Origin: Pseudomonadota bacterium
GTDB lineage: Bacteria; Bdellovibrionota; UBA1018; CAIMNF01
Assembly (NCBI GenBank): GCA_027491115.1
Contig: JAIXWV010000034.1
Location: 62,001-126,000 of the forward strand
DNA: 64,000 nucleotides
Direction: 5' to 3'
The notes under the pieces: model-generated
Seen by the model: only the letters and a program-made list of their open reading frames with translations
The model's database searches: none
What the model was told of the DNA's origin: nothing
Made by a program: the position numbers and the translations under genes
In this document: positions 19,409-27,090 of the stretch, in pieces
Numbering within the stretch: the stretch's first letter is position 1
Layout: each line of letters opens with the position of its first letter

Positions 19409-19433
19409 CGATAATTTATTATGTCAACTGATA
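19409..19433 (-). promoter_or_regulatory. AT-rich element upstream of the exported-protein gene, copy 2
   Basis: A 25-bp near-copy of 17822-17848, two bases shorter in the centre, overlapping the hemH stop. On the minus strand it holds TTGACA, a perfect -35 hexamer, then ATAAT/ATTAT as an inverted pair with a 2-nt spacer. It lies 37 bp before the ATG at 19371. Confidence 0.5.
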
Positions 19434-20467
19434 GAAGGCTGTTGCGCCAAACGAGTGATGCATAGAGCCAGATCGTCCCGACTATTCAGACACGGAATGT
19501 ATTCGAACTCGATCCCACCAGATTCGGAAAAAAGCTCCTGATAGCGGATCCGGATTTCTTCAAGGGTCTCGAGGCAGTCTGCTGTGAACGACGGAGATGC
19601 CACCATTAGCCTCTTGATCCCCTGCTTCGGGAACTCCTCCAGCAAGTGATCGGTGTAGGGTTCAATCCATTTGGTCCGACCCAGTCGTGATTGGAACGCG
19701 GTGATCACACGGTCCGGGGAGAGCCCAAGTTCCTTCGCGATCCTACGCGAGGTCTCGTAGCATTGGGCGCGGTAACACCAGCGGTTTTTCTCCGTCCAGG
19801 TGTCACAACATCCGGGTGCGCAACACAACTCTGGCGCCCTTCTAATCTTGGCAATCTGCCTCTCGGGAATCCCGTGATAGCTGAGCAAAAGCGCATCGGG
19901 TTTAAACCGTTCGATCGGTTCCTTCATCGAAGAGATCAAGGACTCGATGAAATCAGCCTCGTGAAAGAAGTCCTGGACCACCTTCACCCGGACACCGGGG
20001 AGGATTTTTGGTTGGAGTTCTTCAAATCGGGCGATTGAACTCTCACTCGCCGCATACGAATACTGCGGATAAAGGGGAATGAACACCAGCTCAGTGACAC
20101 CGTCATTCCGGAAAGCTTCGAGAACGCTTTCCATGGATGGGCTTCCATAACGCATCCCCATCCTGACGCTGACGGAATCTTCCGAGCCGCTTTCTAGCAA
20201 ATTGCGGACCTTTTCAGTCAATGCTCGGGTGTGGATGAGCAGAGGGGACCCCTCCTCCGTCCAGATCTGGGAATACGCCTCGGCTGACTTGGCAGGACGG
20301 GTGTTGAGAATGATTCCGTCGACGAGCAACTTCCGGAACAGATAGGGGAGGTCGATCACATACGGGTCATTCAGAAACTCTTTGAGATAACGCCGGACAT
20401 CCCGCGTCTTCGGACTGTCGGGGCTACCCAGGTTCAGCAAAAAGACGCCTTTTTTGTTTGGCTTCAT
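19424..20467 (-). CDS. hemH: Ferrochelatase with internal cysteine cluster
   Basis: 347 residues, inserting ferrous iron into protoporphyrin IX to make haem. Family elements are GVFLLNLGSPDSPKTRDVRRYLKEFL at the N-terminus, the catalytic His in LLSYHGIPER (about residue 200) and FTADCLETLEEI with the essential Glu near the C-terminus. Between them lies an insert, ELCCAPGCCDTWTEKNRWC followed by AQC, with six cysteines in about 25 residues. Such internal Cys-rich segments ligate a 2Fe-2S cluster in some bacterial ferrochelatases (from memory, in myxobacterial-type enzymes). The first ATG is preceded only 7 bp upstream by a weak -10-like box. Confidence 0.94.
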   Translation of the reverse strand: MKPNKKGVFLLNLGSPDSPKTRDVRRYLKEFLNDPYVIDLPYLFRKLLVDGIILNTRPAKSAEAYSQIWTEEGSPLLIHTRALTEKVRNLLESGSEDSVSVRMGMRYGSPSMESVLEAFRNDGVTELVFIPLYPQYSYAASESSIARFEELQPKILPGVRVKVVQDFFHEADFIESLISSMKEPIERFKPDALLLSYHGIPERQIAKIRRAPELCCAPGCCDTWTEKNRWCYRAQCYETSRRIAKELGLSPDRVITAFQSRLGRTKWIEPYTDHLLEEFPKQGIKRLMVASPSFTADCLETLEEIRIRYQELFSESGGIEFEYIPCLNSRDDLALCITRLAQQPSIS

Positions 20468-20474
20468 GGCGCCA

Positions 20475-20503
20475 AGCTAACACCCTCCCCCCCTCCTCCA
20501 CAA
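20475..20503 (-). promoter_or_regulatory. Weak candidate hemH promoter, 7 nt from ATG
   Basis: TTGTGG (20498-20503), 17-bp G-rich spacer, TTAGCT (20475-20480), 7 nt to the hemH ATG. The -10 box is poor; it is listed because the geometry repeats that of other genes here. Confidence 0.2.
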
Positions 20504-20546
20504 TCCCTATTGCCTCGCCTGCTTCTCCTGAATTATGGTGCCAAAC

Positions 20547-21059
20547 ATGGAACAAAATTTCGCTGTCTTCAAAACATCGTTGGGCTCGATCAAAATCAAA
20601 CTTTTTCCGGAAACAGCCCCCATCACGGTCGGTAACTTCGTCGGATTGGCCACCGGAACCAAGGAATGGCTCGACCCGAAAACCGGTAAAAAGGCAGAAG
20701 GCCAGAAGCTTTATGACGGCACCATCTTTCATCGGGTCATCCCCGAGTTCATGATCCAAGGCGGAGATCCCCTCGGCCGTGGTACCGGAGGCCCCGGATA
20801 CCGCTTCGAGTGTGAAACCAAACCTACCGATCGCTTCGACCGACCCGGCATCCTCGCCATGGCGAATGCAGGGAAGAATACCAACGGATCGCAGTTTTTC
20901 ATCACGGTGAAACCGACTCCCTGGCTGAACGGGAACCACACCATTTTCGGCGAAGTTGTCGAAGGCATGGATGTGGTCGAGACGATCTCCAAGGCTCCCC
21001 GTGACGGGATTGACCGCCCACTGGAAAAGATCGTTCTCGAATCCGTCTCGATCGAGTGA
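20547..21059 (+). CDS. Cyclophilin-type peptidyl-prolyl cis-trans isomerase
   Basis: 170 residues, catalysing proline isomerisation during protein folding. Cyclophilin core motifs are present: FKTSLGSIKIKLFPETAPITVGNFVGLA, FHRVIPEFMIQGGDPLGRGTGGPGY (catalytic Arg in FHRV), MANAGKNTNGSQFFIT and PWLNGNHTIFGEVVEGMDVV. There is no signal peptide, so a cytoplasmic enzyme is expected. The ATG at 20547 is preferred; one four codons upstream (20535) is in frame. Neither has a strong Shine-Dalgarno site. It is single-gene, divergent from hemH. Confidence 0.93.
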   Translation: MEQNFAVFKTSLGSIKIKLFPETAPITVGNFVGLATGTKEWLDPKTGKKAEGQKLYDGTIFHRVIPEFMIQGGDPLGRGTGGPGYRFECETKPTDRFDRPGILAMANAGKNTNGSQFFITVKPTPWLNGNHTIFGEVVEGMDVVETISKAPRDGIDRPLEKIVLESVSIE

Positions 21060-21071
21060 TTCGTAACTCGC

Positions 21072-22055
21072 TCAGAAATCTTTTCTGAACACCCCGTAGC
21101 GGTGTTCCCAGATCTGAAACGCCTCACCCCGTTTGAGAAGGTGTTCGCTTTGAGCTCCGTTCCGGATCAAGGCCGACACCACTCGAGTGATTCCGTTACG
21201 GGATGCGAGGGTGAGTGCGTGATGGATTCCGAAAGCCGCCAGCCCAGCCCCCTGGTATTCGGGCAAAATCGCCAAAGTCTTCCACACCAGGTATCCGGAC
21301 TCTGGAAAAAGAAAGAAATATCCAATTTCCTCGCCTGAAGGATTCAGGATGAAGAAGCTGAACTCGCTCAATAATGTGGCGAATCTCGGCGCGACCAACT
21401 CCTGGTAAGCCCGGTCATCAAAAGGCTCTGCGAGAAAACTCTGTTCGAAGCTCCCGGCATTGATCCGGGTCAGGGCAGTCAAATCACGGCTGCGGTTTGT
21501 GGCAAAATCGAGGGGACGGACAGAGAACCCTTTGGCCAGGGCCTGATCGAAGCGATCCTGGGACTTCGGTAGAATCCGGTCGAGATGGTGATACCCGCGT
21601 GAATGATACTCTTCGACCAGGTCGAAGCCCGCACGTCGAAACCAATCCACATGACTGGCGGGCTGGGAAGGTTCCCAAAAAAATTCCGGTGGAGCCTCGG
21701 ATCCGGGACCGTCCTCCAGACGCAAGCGGTAATCAAAAAGGGTATGGTAATTGACCGGTCCATGAACCGTCCTGACCCCACGATCCCTGAGCCACAGAGT
21801 GGCCTGCTCGATCAAAGAAAGGGCCCGCTGCTCTGCGCCGGACGCTGATGGATCACAATCGAAGAAACCGATGTACCCGGCTTCGGGGTTTCTCGAGGAA
21901 ACATTCGCCGAGATCCGCCCGAGAATCGCACCGCCTTCTCCCTCGTCGATGAAATGAGCCCGATCGAATCCGAACGGAAATCCGAGGATTTTTTTCTCGA
22001 AATCCGTCTTCGCAAAACGTTTTTGCAAATCCTCAATCCGGACTTGAAGGATCAT
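21072..22055 (-). CDS. GNAT-family N-acyltransferase, last gene of the six-gene cluster
   Basis: 327 residues from an ATG at 22055 in an ATGA overlap with the dikinase gene. The C-terminal half has the GNAT acyl-CoA fold: a strand-turn WKTLAILPEYQGAGLAAFGIHHAL with the Q/RxxGxG/A pyrophosphate loop. The first half (GYIGFFDCDPS, GPVNYHTLFDYRLRL, SHVDWFRRAGFDLVEEYHSRGYH) resembles larger two-lobe GNAT proteins of the YghO type. In the cluster it would acylate an amino group, for example the amine produced by the BtaA-like enzyme. Bacterial ceramide synthase has also been described as a GNAT-like enzyme, so lipid N-acylation is possible. The substrate is inference. Confidence 0.8.
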   Translation of the reverse strand: MILQVRIEDLQKRFAKTDFEKKILGFPFGFDRAHFIDEGEGGAILGRISANVSSRNPEAGYIGFFDCDPSASGAEQRALSLIEQATLWLRDRGVRTVHGPVNYHTLFDYRLRLEDGPGSEAPPEFFWEPSQPASHVDWFRRAGFDLVEEYHSRGYHHLDRILPKSQDRFDQALAKGFSVRPLDFATNRSRDLTALTRINAGSFEQSFLAEPFDDRAYQELVAPRFATLLSEFSFFILNPSGEEIGYFFLFPESGYLVWKTLAILPEYQGAGLAAFGIHHALTLASRNGITRVVSALIRNGAQSEHLLKRGEAFQIWEHRYGVFRKDF

Positions 22056-24775
22056 AAGATTCGAACCTCCCCTTTTCCGGCATCGATCCTCACCCTTTGC
22101 CCCGTTTTCAAGCGTTTCATCAGGCCTCCTGAAATACCCACAATCGTAGGAAGCCCCAACTCGCGAGCAACGACTGCCGAATGGGACAGCAAAGAGCCTC
22201 GTTCGATCAAAAGACCTGAACACGAAGGATAAAGAGGAACCCAGCCGGGATCGGTGCGGGAGGTAACCAGGATCTCGCCTTGAAGATTCTCCGTGTCTTT
22301 CAGTTCGTGTGCTACCCGGACCACGCCCTCCACCACTCCTGGACAGCAGGGAGTTCCATACAGGAAGTTCGGATCATGATTTTTCGACTCCAGTTCCCTG
22401 AGGAGATCGCCCCCGTCCAGAACGGCCGGATAAGCCTCGGACAAACCGACCGCTCCATAGGTGACAAAACGGTCCGGTGGTGCCGGAGTTCGCTTGTACT
22501 CCTCGAATACCGGCTTCCGGATGCGGACCAGATCCCGCAATGAATGGGTGGGCAAACGCCCTTCCACGAATGCGATGATTTCTTCGACCGTCAGGAAAAA
22601 CACCTCGAACTCGTCATCCAACAAGCCGAGTTTCACAAAATTCCCGCCGACAGCACGCATGAGATGACGGACCAATCCGTAACTCTTCGTCCGGTCGAAG
22701 CGGAGATCTTCACGGTTCCTGACAGCATTTCGGGCATGACGGAGCACCCAGAAATAAGTCCAACGTCTGGGCCCAATCAGTTTTTCCCTTACTCTCAGCT
22801 CTGCGCCTTCACGGATCTGCCTCTCACGGACTTCCATGGCCTCGATCGAATAAGACTTCATCCGGACATAGCTGGCGACATTCCCCACTACAAATGCCGG
22901 ATCATCATGCAGATCCCGTTCTTCGAACTTGAGCTCGTTGACACAGCGGAATCCGTATCGATCGAGAAATTGCATGAAGCGGGAATGAATGCCCGGACTC
23001 ACCGAGGGAAGGGACTTCCAAACATTCTCTGCCGGACCGGAGAGGAAAGTTTCCCTGAAGGAAGGGTCGCCTTCGTCGATTTCACGCGCAATCCGCATCA
23101 GCCACTTGGTCGGCTCGGTACTCTCGAGATCCCCTTGCCCGCAAAGCAGGTCATTCTGCAGACTCGCCCCGGCATCTCCGGACTCGACCCACTTCGAAGT
23201 GAGAGACTTAAGCACTCCGAAGAAAACCATACAAAGGAAATCGTTCACAATGGGAGCCTGCCAGCGCGGCAGAATCTCTCTTCGCAGGAATAAAAAATAA
23301 TCGATCTGTCTGGGAAGATCCCAGGATCTGAAGTTTTCCTTACGACCCGCCTCGTACAGCCTGTTGAAGTGGGTTTTGAACTCACGGATGATGGTCGGAC
23401 TGCGCCAAAACCTCAGTATCGAAACGGCGAGGAGCTGGATCTTGAGGACGATCCCATAGTCCGGACGGTCTTTCACAAAATCAAAAATCCTCTGATGCTC
23501 GCTCGAAAGACTTTTTTTAACGCCCATCATGGTTTCCATGAATGCGGGGTTGTTTCCAGAGCCCGGCATGATCATGAGAAGGCGGTACCAGTTGATCAGA
23601 TTGTAATAGATCCGGCCCCGGATGAGACCGAGCATGTTCTGGAGTCGCTGGTCATTCTCCATGAGAATTTTCTCGGGCACTTTCATCATCCTGGCGAATT
23701 GGAGATAAACCTGGTGGTAGGCATGACTCGCATAAGAGAACGTGAACGGAGAAGTCACGCCGCTGTAGCTTTCAATGATATTGGAATTGTCCCAGAGTGT
23801 CGCCGCTTTGCCGTTCACGGAAGGGTCGAAAAAACTCTCAGGAGGCAGTGAGGTCACCGGCCTCATCTGGAGGAAATACAAACGTCCTCCGGCCAGGGCC
23901 CACTCGATGTCCTGGGGAGCCCCTCCGGCGAGCTGTTCGAGTTCCAAGGACCGTTGTCGCAACTCCTCGAGTTCCTCCGGAGAAAGCACCTGGCTGCGCA
24001 GTCGGTCAGCCGGGATTTCCACCCGGACCAGTCCTCCGCCCGTGTTTCTGCGGAATTCGTGGGTGTGCTCTGCACGTCGGTGGAGAAGAACCTGACCCCC
24101 GTCACGGTGGATCCTGAAATGATCCCCTTCGAGCGCCCCTCCCACCAAACCCTCACCCTGGCCGTACACGGCCTCGATGACCATGGAATCGCGATCCAAT
24201 GGAGCGGACGGATCTCTCGTGAAGAGAACACCGGATCGATCGGAGTCGATCATTCTTTGGATCACCACTCCCATCCTGGGAAGTGCCGTGGAAATTCCTC
24301 TTTCCAAGCGGTAACGAAGTCCACGCTCAGAGAAGGCCGATGCCCATGCCTTCCGGATGGAGAGAGAGACCTGGGGGATTCCCTTCTGGAACAAATAACT
24401 GGAAAACAACCCCGCAAAAGAATGGTCTTTTGAGTCCTCATCGAGGCCACTGGATCTGACTGCGAGATCCTCATCCAACCAGCCGAGGGCACGCAGGCGC
24501 TCCTCGAGTTCCCTCTCGAAGGAGGCCAGAAGAGGATGGTCCGAGAACCACTTCAGGACGAGCTCCTCCGTTTCCCTCCCGGGGACGAGACCTGACACCT
24601 TCGCTCTCAATCCATGATGGTCCAGGTACTCATCGAACACCGGACTCGGCACGCAAAACCACTCGGGAACGGGTGTTCCGGCCCTGGTCAGCACGCCCAA
24701 TTGGGCGGCCTTGCCGCCACCAAACAGACGGAAATCAGAGTCGGCATTTCTTGAATCCAACAAACGGGTGTTCAT
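22052..24775 (-). CDS. Rifampin-phosphotransferase / PEP-synthase-like dikinase
   Basis: 907 residues. N-terminal ATP-grasp domain (about 1-320: GGGKAAQLGVLTRAGTPVPEWF, AVRSSGLDEDS, QDIEWAL...YFLQMRPV), a long helical middle region (about 320-800), and a C-terminal swivelling phospho-histidine domain with His865 in SLLSHSAVVARELGLPTIVG. This order is that of rifampin phosphotransferase, in which ATP's beta-phosphate is passed via the histidine to a hydroxyl of a small molecule held by the middle domain; classical PEP synthase instead carries a PEP-binding barrel at the C-terminus, absent here. In an operon with a ligase, P450 and UbiA-like enzyme it probably phosphorylates a pathway intermediate rather than an antibiotic. 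ATGA overlaps join it to both neighbours. Confidence 0.82.
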   Translation of the reverse strand: MNTRLLDSRNADSDFRLFGGGKAAQLGVLTRAGTPVPEWFCVPSPVFDEYLDHHGLRAKVSGLVPGRETEELVLKWFSDHPLLASFERELEERLRALGWLDEDLAVRSSGLDEDSKDHSFAGLFSSYLFQKGIPQVSLSIRKAWASAFSERGLRYRLERGISTALPRMGVVIQRMIDSDRSGVLFTRDPSAPLDRDSMVIEAVYGQGEGLVGGALEGDHFRIHRDGGQVLLHRRAEHTHEFRRNTGGGLVRVEIPADRLRSQVLSPEELEELRQRSLELEQLAGGAPQDIEWALAGGRLYFLQMRPVTSLPPESFFDPSVNGKAATLWDNSNIIESYSGVTSPFTFSYASHAYHQVYLQFARMMKVPEKILMENDQRLQNMLGLIRGRIYYNLINWYRLLMIMPGSGNNPAFMETMMGVKKSLSSEHQRIFDFVKDRPDYGIVLKIQLLAVSILRFWRSPTIIREFKTHFNRLYEAGRKENFRSWDLPRQIDYFLFLRREILPRWQAPIVNDFLCMVFFGVLKSLTSKWVESGDAGASLQNDLLCGQGDLESTEPTKWLMRIAREIDEGDPSFRETFLSGPAENVWKSLPSVSPGIHSRFMQFLDRYGFRCVNELKFEERDLHDDPAFVVGNVASYVRMKSYSIEAMEVRERQIREGAELRVREKLIGPRRWTYFWVLRHARNAVRNREDLRFDRTKSYGLVRHLMRAVGGNFVKLGLLDDEFEVFFLTVEEIIAFVEGRLPTHSLRDLVRIRKPVFEEYKRTPAPPDRFVTYGAVGLSEAYPAVLDGGDLLRELESKNHDPNFLYGTPCCPGVVEGVVRVAHELKDTENLQGEILVTSRTDPGWVPLYPSCSGLLIERGSLLSHSAVVARELGLPTIVGISGGLMKRLKTGQRVRIDAGKGEVRIL

Positions 24776-25665
24776 GAGCGGATACCCCCGATTGACTGTA
24801 GCAAGTCTTGCAAGGGCAAGGCCCAGAGGGCCAAGAGTAAATAAAGAGTCACGAGTCCTTCAACAGTTTTGAACTTGGACGGCGCCCACCAGAGGAGACT
24901 GGAGCCCGCCAGGATCAGGATGTACAGAGGTCCAAGGATCGATGAAATTCCGAGATGGTTTGCCGCATGCGTGGAAACACCGAGCAAGACCAGAAGAAGG
25001 AAAACGGTCTTTTCCCTTCCGTATTCACGTAGGTAGGTGCGAAGCACCGGGTGAGCCTTGGGATCGAGTTTCCGCCCTACCTCGAAGCCGAAAAAGGCTC
25101 CTAAAAGCAGGGTACAGAACCAGAATCCTCGAAGGTCACTCCAGGGACTCTGAAAACAAGAAAGGACGAAATACCCGAGTGGAAAGATGATGACCTGATG
25201 GAGGATGGCATAAAGCAAGGGCCTCCGGGCCAACGCATCTCCGAAATAGAACTCGACGAACATCAGATGCAGGTAGAACACTCCGAACCCGAACAAAATT
25301 GCAGCGGGCATTCCGCCTGCAACAGCGGCAGCCCCGGTCCAGAGGATCATCGCCCACTGAAACCGACGGACGAAAGCCTTGAACTCATCCAGGCGGAAAA
25401 GACCGCGAGGTAGCGGCCTTTCCGGATGGGCGATCTTGTCTTTCTCGAAATCCTTGGTCTCATCCATCAACCGGAGCTGCATGAGAAAGAGCATGCCTCC
25501 GATCAGTGCGACGGCAAAAGAGACTGTGAAGGAGACAGGCCCGGACTGATCGACCCCTTGGATCAAGGCCAATCGCCTTGAAGACTCCACAATTCCGAGT
25601 GCCACCAACAAATTGGGAATCAGAGGAAAACGCTCCTTGAAATAGACTGACCAACGCGAATTCAT
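24772..25665 (-). CDS. UbiA-like membrane prenyltransferase-family protein
   Basis: 297 residues with about eight or nine hydrophobic helices. The first Asp-rich motif of UbiA enzymes is recognisable between helices 2 and 3 (acidic residues 68, 69, 72 and 76 in RLMDETKDFEKD, followed by HPERPLPRG). The second motif is degenerate: FEVGRKLDP around residues 190-200 replaces the usual DxxxD-type sequence. UbiA enzymes join prenyl diphosphates to aromatic or lipid acceptors; divergent members may only carry or bind hydrophobic molecules. It overlaps both flanking genes (ATGA), so it belongs to the cluster. Substrate unknown; family assignment good, activity uncertain. Confidence 0.78.
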   Translation of the reverse strand: MNSRWSVYFKERFPLIPNLLVALGIVESSRRLALIQGVDQSGPVSFTVSFAVALIGGMLFLMQLRLMDETKDFEKDKIAHPERPLPRGLFRLDEFKAFVRRFQWAMILWTGAAAVAGGMPAAILFGFGVFYLHLMFVEFYFGDALARRPLLYAILHQVIIFPLGYFVLSCFQSPWSDLRGFWFCTLLLGAFFGFEVGRKLDPKAHPVLRTYLREYGREKTVFLLLVLLGVSTHAANHLGISSILGPLYILILAGSSLLWWAPSKFKTVEGLVTLYLLLALWALPLQDLLQSIGGIRS

Positions 25666-27059
25666 CGACTTGCTCCTCGATCGATGCGGGAGCGGTGTCT
25701 CCGGTCCCGGACGATCCTGGTTTCTAATACGGATTGGATCTCGGCGAATCGTCGGAGGATCTCCGCCGCCCGCGATTGAAGCCCCTCACCCCTCAGGACA
25801 AAACGCCCTGACGCGGGATCTTGCTCGACATGAGCTGCACTGTGACCGAGATGGGTGTAGATCCTCTGCTCGAGTTCGAAAGTCTGAAGGGACTGGAAAC
25901 TCCGGCCCTGATACCACAATCCTGATTCGTCTTCGGATACCCGATCACCCATGAAATGCCAGATTCTACCCGAAGAATCCTCACGTTTGTGATGGAGTGA
26001 TTCCTTCTCGTTCCCGATGTACCGCTTGCAAACGTGATCTCCGGTGACCCAGAGACCCTCCGGACTCAAGGAAGTCTCCACCCCTTCAGCCGGCTTGCCG
26101 ACATACAGGGTCTGGAAAAAACCTCTTTCACGACTGAGTCGGACGGCCACCTTGGCATCAGAAAATGCGACCGGCTCGGCCTCAGTGCTCCCGTAAACAT
26201 GCAAGAATCTTGTCCCGGGCACGAAATGATCGAACGCCGTTTCAAACAGCGCGCAATCACTCAAGGCTCCTCCCACATGAATCGATCGCAATTCACGAGC
26301 GACATTCGCCTCCATGAGCCGCTTCAGAAAAGCAGGGCCAGTGCTCAGGGTTTCGGGGCGCCATTCCGGTGGGAGGTCGGACAATCGCTCCAGGTGCTTT
26401 TGTTTCCAGCGGGGTGGAACGAAGACCGTTCCCCTGCCCATCCCGAGGTTGGCAAGCACCAGATTCGCAAAAACAGCCAAATCCGGCCGCTTGAAATCCT
26501 CAAATCCGCCGGAAATCCGTATGGCGTCATTTTGGGCACTGAGACCTTCATGAGTCCGGACCACACCCTTCGAACGCCCCGTGGTCCCTGTGGTGAATGT
26601 GACCACACCCGGATGTCCGGCTGGAACCTGCACCGAGGGTATCCTCGTAATTCGGGTTGAATCCGAAGGCCCCCGGCAGAGCGAACGCGCCGAACCCCAC
26701 GAAGGAATCCTCCGGATCGCGCCGGACCTGCCTCCCCAGAGTTTCCCCATGAATGAGGCGATGAAGAGTCGGGGCCGCATCATCGAAACAACAGAGTCGA
26801 TCTCGGACAAGGGCAAAAAGGGCTCCACCAGGAAGACCGTCACGCCACGACTGAGGAGGGCCATGATCACCGCATAAAACTCGACTGACACGGAGTCTGC
26901 GAGAAGGACGGAATCCCCGAGCCCGATGCGAGCGCGATCCAGGTTGCGCTCGGCATTCCGTGCCAAGGAAAGCATGGTTCCAAAATCAGAGGGAGCTCCG
27001 TCCAAAGGAAAAAAGGCGGGTGCACGGGGAGGAATCTCCCGCTCCCAGAGCAACTCCAT
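25662..27059 (-). CDS. Adenylate-forming (AMP-dependent) ligase
   Basis: 465 residues from the ATG at 27059 (an in-frame start at 27080 would add seven). The ATP-binding loop GVVTFTTGTTGRSKGVVRTH, the HVYGSTEAEPV motif and GDRVSEDESGLWYQGR are present, so it makes an acyl-AMP. The protein is shorter than most acyl-CoA ligases (about 500-560). Its C-terminal lobe ends in RDRRHRSRIDRG, reminiscent of the RHNAKI segment of OleC-type enzymes, but with Arg where the catalytic Lys would sit. That could mean altered thioester or beta-lactone chemistry, or only adenylation. It lies between the P450 (about 31-nt gap) and UbiA genes (ATGA overlap). Confidence 0.8.
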   Translation of the reverse strand: MELLWEREIPPRAPAFFPLDGAPSDFGTMLSLARNAERNLDRARIGLGDSVLLADSVSVEFYAVIMALLSRGVTVFLVEPFLPLSEIDSVVSMMRPRLFIASFMGKLWGGRSGAIRRIPSWGSARSLCRGPSDSTRITRIPSVQVPAGHPGVVTFTTGTTGRSKGVVRTHEGLSAQNDAIRISGGFEDFKRPDLAVFANLVLANLGMGRGTVFVPPRWKQKHLERLSDLPPEWRPETLSTGPAFLKRLMEANVARELRSIHVGGALSDCALFETAFDHFVPGTRFLHVYGSTEAEPVAFSDAKVAVRLSRERGFFQTLYVGKPAEGVETSLSPEGLWVTGDHVCKRYIGNEKESLHHKREDSSGRIWHFMGDRVSEDESGLWYQGRSFQSLQTFELEQRIYTHLGHSAAHVEQDPASGRFVLRGEGLQSRAAEILRRFAEIQSVLETRIVRDRRHRSRIDRGASR

Positions 27060-27090
27060 GGTGTTCCCTTGTCGGCTCACGTCCTGCTCC

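Noticed and set aside
17822-19433. Direct repeats flanking the exported-protein gene as attachment sites of an inserted element
   Set aside because: The two copies differ in length, lie upstream of separate genes in the same orientation and overlap the hemH stop; no integrase or transposase is nearby. A regulatory role fits better.
22052-24775. Phosphoenolpyruvate synthase (PpsA)
   Set aside because: The phospho-histidine domain is at the extreme C-terminus and there is no PEP-binding TIM barrel after it, so the domain order fits rifampin-phosphotransferase-type enzymes instead.
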